This document shows, piece by piece, positions 12,995 through 17,238 of a DNA stretch of 17,238 nt; within the stretch, counting starts at the first letter, position 1, and each line of letters begins with the position of its first letter. The stretch comes from Emticicia sp031378715 (lineage in GTDB: Bacteria > Bacteroidota > Bacteroidia > Cytophagales > Spirosomataceae), in the NCBI GenBank assembly GCA_031378715.1, contig JANNEN010000194.1, forward strand, positions 1-17,238, written 5' to 3'. Made by a program: the position numbers and the translations under genes. The notes below the pieces were generated by a model. That model saw nothing but the letters and a program-made list of their open reading frames with translations, made no database searches and had not been told where the DNA came from.

Positions 12995-15900
12995 TCAATT
13001 TTCGCAGTTTTTTATCTCAGCCTTAAATACCGAACTGGCATTTGCTTGAAAACCAGCATTTAGCAAAATCGCCCCGCCCGCTTGATAATTGACCGTGGCA
13101 GGAGCCAGGATTTTATTATTAGCCGTGATGCTTCGTCCTACTTTAATGGTCGTGCTGCCACTCGAAATATCATCGTTTGGACTTGCCAATGCAAGATTGA
13201 TTTTGCCCAAACTAAATGCTGTTGCATTGACGTTTCCTTCCAGTACTTGATTGCTCGACACGACCCGTATTTTGTAATTACTGCCTTCATCAATCCCAGC
13301 AGGAATTGTACAAGCAACCGTTCCTGCCGTGGTCGATGTTCCAATAATCACGGGATTTTCAAACGTACCGTTATTATCTGATAATTGTACTTGAAATTGG
13401 TTATTTATGCTAAAAGTGCCATTTGTAGTAAAATTTACATCAAAACTGCTGCCCGTACATAAAAAGTTTTTGGTAAAAGTCGGAGAGCTGATACTGGCAC
13501 TGTTGGCTACGATAGAAAAATTAGTGGTGATGGGGCCGTACAAAATCGCACCCAAGGCATTGTCTTGACTATACCCCGTAATGGTAACGGCGTAGTTGCC
13601 AATGGGCAGATTTCGCCCCAAAACCGACGCCCCAGTATTATTAAAAAGTGAATAGAAATCAATACTTTCGATGGTACTGTGGTTCTCGAAGGGTGGTGGG
13701 CCTTGGAGTTCCATTCTGAAACTTTCGATGGGGGCTAATTGACAAACGGGCTTTACCAAAATTGAAGTTTCGTAAGGTACTTGGGCAAGCACGATATTAT
13801 TGACCAAGCGAAATTTATAAGTAAACGGATTGCCCGCTTGCACGTAATCCAACGCCACTGAGGGACATTCTGTAATGCTCAGGCTTGCCGATTTTCGGAC
13901 ACTCACGGGGCAGGGGAGGCCGCTTCCTACGCAACTCGCTTCGGCAAAATAAGTGTAAGTGCCAACTGTGCTTTCGGTGGGAAAAAACTCGCTACCCGTT
14001 CCGAGTTGGTTTCCGCCCGAACGAGCGTCCCACCATGTGATTTCACTCGCACCGTTTGATGCGTCAGTGAAAATTACTACCGAGAAACTTTCCACGCAAA
14101 GCGGGTCTAAGGTGCCGTTATCGTTGGCGAGTAGTGTCCAGTTTCCGTTGAGATTTTTATTGAAAAATGCACCCAAACTTTGAGCGGGTTTAAAAGTACC
14201 AGTAGCAGGAATAGTGCCGATAGAACTTCCTGCATCATCAAAAACTGTCGTAACTACGCCACTCGACCTCGTACCGATGCTGTAAGTACCTGCATTTAGC
14301 AGGTTAATGGTCGTATTATCGGGCGATTTTATTTTGAACGAAACCTCATTATTGTAAGGATTGCTACCACCCCCAACCGTGCCGCAGTCGTTGATAGTAC
14401 CGCCGTTGCGTTTTCGCCAAGTGATTGAAATTTTTACTGATTTTATGTTACCGCTCAAATTGCTAATTATGGCCGTAGGGTCGGCTCCGCTTTTTGTGCC
14501 ACCGTCGTAGCCGATTGTCGGCCCTGCGTAAATAACCGTTTGTTGGGTTGGGCAAATGGCGTTTGCTTGCAGCCCGTTCCCTGGGGTGAGAGGCGTGCCG
14601 AAAGTGGTAGTTCGGCTGGTAGTTGTGGGTGGCAAAACTCCGAATTTTGCCGAGATGTTTACGTCCTGTGAGCTAATCGTACAATCAATATTCGTAACCT
14701 TGACGCTGTACGCACCCGTGGTTTTGGCAATCAGGCGGGCCTGCGTTGCTCCCGCAATGTTCGCTCCGTTGCGTAGCCACTGAAAACTATAACCCACCGT
14801 TGAGTTGGCATCAAGTATGGCAGAATCGCCTTCACAGAAAACACTTGGTCGAGTAGTCGTAACGATTGCAGGCGGGCAATTGAGGTTGCGGGTTGATAAT
14901 ACCGCCACGTCGGCCTTGATGAATCCTGCCCCCGAGGCGTAGTCAAAACCTACATCAAAGCCCGTTGTGGTTGGGTCGTCCATGTCCACGCAAGAGGCAA
15001 TGAGGGCATTTTTTATGCCCGTTGCGGTCAAAGACGGATTTCCTTGCAGCATCAATGCCCCCACCGCCGCTACGTGCGGAGCTGATGCCGACGTACCCGC
15101 AAAGTTCGGGATACCGTCGGGTTCGTAGTCGTATCCCGCACTAAAAAAAGAGGTATTTGCTCGGTCGGGAGCTACGATTTCGGGTTTGAGCCTATCTTCG
15201 GGTGCAGCCAAGCGAACACCCGATGTTGTAAATAAAACGGGCGTACCTCCTCTCGAAGAAAACGGCTCTAAAAGTGGCGGATTTGTGCCATAAGCAGGTG
15301 TTTTATCATAACTTGCCGCTCCGACGGCAATTGCCCCTCGGGCGTTGGCGTGTCCGTTGATGGTGCTTGCTTTGATGCCCACGATGGTGGCGGGGGTGTT
15401 TGTCCACGCCAAACGAGCGTAGTCTGTAAATTTGACTCTGGTCGGATTTGTACCCGAAAACTTCGTAATCAACAAATATTTCACACCAGTCGATGAGGTC
15501 GATACGATTTCAACGGGGTCTTGTCCGAGGTTATAATCAACCCCCGAAGCTTCCACGGTGTAGGTGATATTGTCGGTGGTGGTCAGAATAAAAAAATCCA
15601 AGTCCGATGCCGAGCCTGGCGAACTATTGCCCGCTGATAAAAACGGTTCGTCCCACTGAAAACCCATCAGTAACCCCCTGCTTCCTGCCGTAACGGGTAG
15701 AAAATACACAGGATTGGCAACCGTACCAAAGTTATGAGCAATTGCCCCATTGCCGAAAGGCTGATAAGTAGAGGGCTGAAAGGGGGCATCGTAGCCGTAA
15801 TGAAATTGATTTCCCGCCGACGAAAAATAGGTAGCACCTTTGACATTCACTGCATATTCTACGGCCTGTGCCACCATACCATCTTGAAAATACGGTTCGG

Positions 15901-16699
15901 CAAAATAGATAATATCATCAACAATTACCTTGCAGCCTGCATCGGCCAAGGCTCTGATTCCATTGGCAAAATCAGCCTCCGACTGAAACGCCGTATAGAA
16001 ATAAAGTTCTGCCCCAGGAGCTACGTCATGTATGATTTCAAGCATTGCTCGGCCTTCGTCGCTGCCGCCGAAGCCCAAATCGCTCAGTATCGTTACGGGT
16101 GTAGTGAAGCCGTTGGGATTGCCAACTCCTGGTAGCTCGCCCGCATTTACGCCCGCCGTTGCTCCATTGAGGTTGTTGTAACTATCCGATAGTACACCGA
16201 TTTTTACGCCTGCCCCGTTTAGTCCCGTTAGTTGGCGAGCGATGTTTGAGCGTTGGGCCGAATCTCCCTGCGACTGTACTGGCCCAGAATTATGAATCGG
16301 TTTTAGTACGGGCTGTATCCAGACAACCCTGCTATTTTTTGATAAATTAGTAACCTTGCCCAAGCTAATCCAACACGTGATTCGTTTTTCGCTTTCGGCT
16401 ACGATAGCCCCACCGCTGGCCATAATTTCTTTCCTAAACGCAAGGTCATTTACGATTATATCAACCAATATCGTTTCGTTATTGCCTTTGAACGAAAACA
16501 ACGAATAATTCGGAATCGTAGCTTCGTTAAAGTCAAGTTTTGCCTCGAAAGCAGCAATTGCTTTGGCAAGCCCTAATTTTAGTTTAGGGTTTTTGGTAGC
16601 TTGATTTGATGAAAAATCTATCACTTTTTGAGCTTTTGACTCAGAAAGTAAGCAGCTCACGCCAAATAGGAGTATCGAATAACGAAGTATTTTTTTCAT
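12995..16699 (-). CDS. Large secreted S8/S53-like serine peptidase with Ig-like, P-type and C-terminal stack domains
   Basis: 1234 residues with a signal peptide (MKKILRYSILLFGVSCLLSESKA). The peptidase domain spans about 163-600: Asp172 in GVKIGVLSDSY, Glu215 in GGSDEGRAML where subtilisins have the HGT histidine, Asp261-Asp262 in VIVDDI, SSAGN at 293-297, and nucleophile Ser537 in GTSASAPH. This Glu/Asp/Ser arrangement fits the S53-like subgroup better than classical S8. An Ig-like domain follows (about 612-684), then a proprotein-convertase P-type domain (about 745-875), another Ig-like segment (about 885-942), a repeat-like domain (about 1068-1155) and a C-terminal region (about 1175-1232, with YQAGGAILLNAGFQANASSVFKAEI split over 1205-1229) resembling the 3-coathanger stack of Bacteroidota secreted proteins. 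It is probably exported and surface-attached or released. A strong terminator follows it. Confidence 0.88.
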   Translation of the reverse strand: MKKILRYSILLFGVSCLLSESKAQKVIDFSSNQATKNPKLKLGLAKAIAAFEAKLDFNEATIPNYSLFSFKGNNETILVDIIVNDLAFRKEIMASGGAIVAESEKRITCWISLGKVTNLSKNSRVVWIQPVLKPIHNSGPVQSQGDSAQRSNIARQLTGLNGAGVKIGVLSDSYNNLNGATAGVNAGELPGVGNPNGFTTPVTILSDLGFGGSDEGRAMLEIIHDVAPGAELYFYTAFQSEADFANGIRALADAGCKVIVDDIIYFAEPYFQDGMVAQAVEYAVNVKGATYFSSAGNQFHYGYDAPFQPSTYQPFGNGAIAHNFGTVANPVYFLPVTAGSRGLLMGFQWDEPFLSAGNSSPGSASDLDFFILTTTDNITYTVEASGVDYNLGQDPVEIVSTSSTGVKYLLITKFSGTNPTRVKFTDYARLAWTNTPATIVGIKASTINGHANARGAIAVGAASYDKTPAYGTNPPLLEPFSSRGGTPVLFTTSGVRLAAPEDRLKPEIVAPDRANTSFFSAGYDYEPDGIPNFAGTSASAPHVAAVGALMLQGNPSLTATGIKNALIASCVDMDDPTTTGFDVGFDYASGAGFIKADVAVLSTRNLNCPPAIVTTTRPSVFCEGDSAILDANSTVGYSFQWLRNGANIAGATQARLIAKTTGAYSVKVTNIDCTISSQDVNISAKFGVLPPTTTSRTTTFGTPLTPGNGLQANAICPTQQTVIYAGPTIGYDGGTKSGADPTAIISNLSGNIKSVKISITWRKRNGGTINDCGTVGGGSNPYNNEVSFKIKSPDNTTINLLNAGTYSIGTRSSGVVTTVFDDAGSSIGTIPATGTFKPAQSLGAFFNKNLNGNWTLLANDNGTLDPLCVESFSVVIFTDASNGASEITWWDARSGGNQLGTGSEFFPTESTVGTYTYFAEASCVGSGLPCPVSVRKSASLSITECPSVALDYVQAGNPFTYKFRLVNNIVLAQVPYETSILVKPVCQLAPIESFRMELQGPPPFENHSTIESIDFYSLFNNTGASVLGRNLPIGNYAVTITGYSQDNALGAILYGPITTNFSIVANSASISSPTFTKNFLCTGSSFDVNFTTNGTFSINNQFQVQLSDNNGTFENPVIIGTSTTAGTVACTIPAGIDEGSNYKIRVVSSNQVLEGNVNATAFSLGKINLALASPNDDISSGSTTIKVGRSITANNKILAPATVNYQAGGAILLNAGFQANASSVFKAEIKNCEN

Positions 16700-16809
16700 G
16701 GGCGTATTGGTTATGAATTATGCAGTAAAAGTATTTAAAGCGAGATGTAAAGTTTAATTTTTATCCAAGAAAGTCAAAAAAATCTAATAAAGGTGTTAAT
16801 ATACAGACG

Positions 16810-16817
16810 TAATTTTG
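16810..16817 (+). promoter_or_regulatory. Candidate -7 promoter element for the Ig-repeat lipoprotein
   Basis: TAATTTTG matches TAnnTTTG exactly, 37 bp before the ATG at 16855, in the 155-bp divergent gap shared with the peptidase gene. No convincing -33 TTTG is seen. On the opposite strand a TTTG and TAAACTTTA pair gives only an approximate match for the peptidase promoter. Confidence 0.4.
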
Positions 16818-16854
16818 ATGTGTAATTACTTATTAACATTAAACAGACCTTAAA

Positions 16855-17238
16855 ATGACCTCCTTAAAGTACTATTCATTACAAGCCATACTGATACTTT
16901 CAGTCATTATTTATGCCTGTAAAAGTACCGATACCACCGTTACGCCCAGCACCGCCAGTATCACGGCATTGACTTGTGGAAGCACTACTTTCTCCGCTAA
17001 TCCAGTCAATGGAACGGCTTTTACAGGCACAGCGAGCGTCCCTTACACGGGCGGAAGTGGTGCAGCTTATCCAACTGGTACAGCTATTGCCTCTACGGGT
17101 GTAACAGGCTTGACGGCTACTTTGGCGGCTGGCACATTGGCATCGGGAGCTGGGAATGCTACTTTTGCCATTACGGGTACGCCCACATCGGCTGGAATGG
17201 CAACTTTTGCAGTCATTTTGGGCGGGCAGAGTTGCAGT
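16855..17238 (+). CDS. Lipoprotein with Ig-like surface repeats (3'-truncated by the window edge)
   Basis: An open frame of 128 codons from the ATG at 16855 to the window end, with no stop. The signal peptide MTSLKYYSLQAILILSVIIYAC has a lipobox ending at Cys22, so the product is a lipoprotein. Residues 41-127 form one Thr/Gly/Ala-rich unit running from Cys41 (TCGSTTFSANPVNG) through TGVTGLTATLAAGTLASG and TFAITGTPTSAGMATFAV to GGQSC with Cys127. This Cys-to-Cys unit of roughly 85 residues is typical of repeated Ig-like modules in Bacteroidota surface proteins, so more repeats probably lie beyond the window. It is divergent from the peptidase gene. Function is likely structural or adhesive, but this is inferred from composition. 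Confidence 0.8.
   Translation, partial: MTSLKYYSLQAILILSVIIYACKSTDTTVTPSTASITALTCGSTTFSANPVNGTAFTGTASVPYTGGSGAAYPTGTAIASTGVTGLTATLAAGTLASGAGNATFAITGTPTSAGMATFAVILGGQSCS

Noticed and set aside
15734..16135. 133-codon plus-strand ORF inside the peptidase gene
   Set aside because: It is antisense to the conserved catalytic region of the peptidase, without a recognisable product.

Overview
The window looks like chromosomal DNA from a gliding-type Bacteroidota, most likely the Cytophagales (Runella/Emticicia/Spirosoma-like relatives; genus not determinable by eye). The reasons are a GldG gliding-motility protein, an RprX/RprY-type two-component pair, a DUF4293 protein, large secreted multidomain proteins of Bacteroidota type, start codons with no Shine-Dalgarno sequence, several TAnnTTTG -7 promoter elements, and GC-rich palindromic extragenic repeats.

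Layout. 1-123 (+): 3' tail of an unidentified ORF, then a hairpin. 200-2406 (-): a flavin-containing monooxygenase preceded by a membrane-anchored SGNH hydrolase, probably one transcription unit. 2596-5234 (+): sensor kinase and OmpR-type regulator, overlapping by 19 nt; a palindromic repeat has become the C-terminal tail of the kinase. 5237-5281: long hairpin. 5399-6465 (-): DUF4293 membrane protein and a DUF985 cupin protein. 6466-6783: non-coding, with a competing-hairpin structure. 6784-7317 (+): unknown ORF. 7605-8927 (+): PAP2/vanadium-haloperoxidase-family lipoprotein. 8972-9134: 163-bp stretch bounded by a perfect 19-bp inverted repeat, lying between convergent genes. 9134-10810 (-): gldG, with no gldF next to it. 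10811-11372: non-coding, packed with palindromic repeats. 11373-12830 (-): Tat-exported Gfo/Idh/MocA oxidoreductase with its own near-consensus promoter. 12907-12937: terminator. 12995-16699 (-): a 1234-residue secreted serine peptidase whose catalytic site looks S53-like rather than classical subtilisin. 16855-window end (+): lipoprotein with Ig-like repeats, cut by the window edge.

Most genes are independent housekeeping or envelope functions. The common theme is the cell envelope: GldG, a surface-type peptidase, two lipoproteins, a periplasmic-sensing kinase and a Tat-exported oxidoreductase. I see no phage, CRISPR, tRNA, rRNA or complete insertion sequence, and nothing that clearly forms a new multi-gene system. 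The most interesting material is non-coding: palindromic repeats that have altered gene ends, and several structured intergenic regions.
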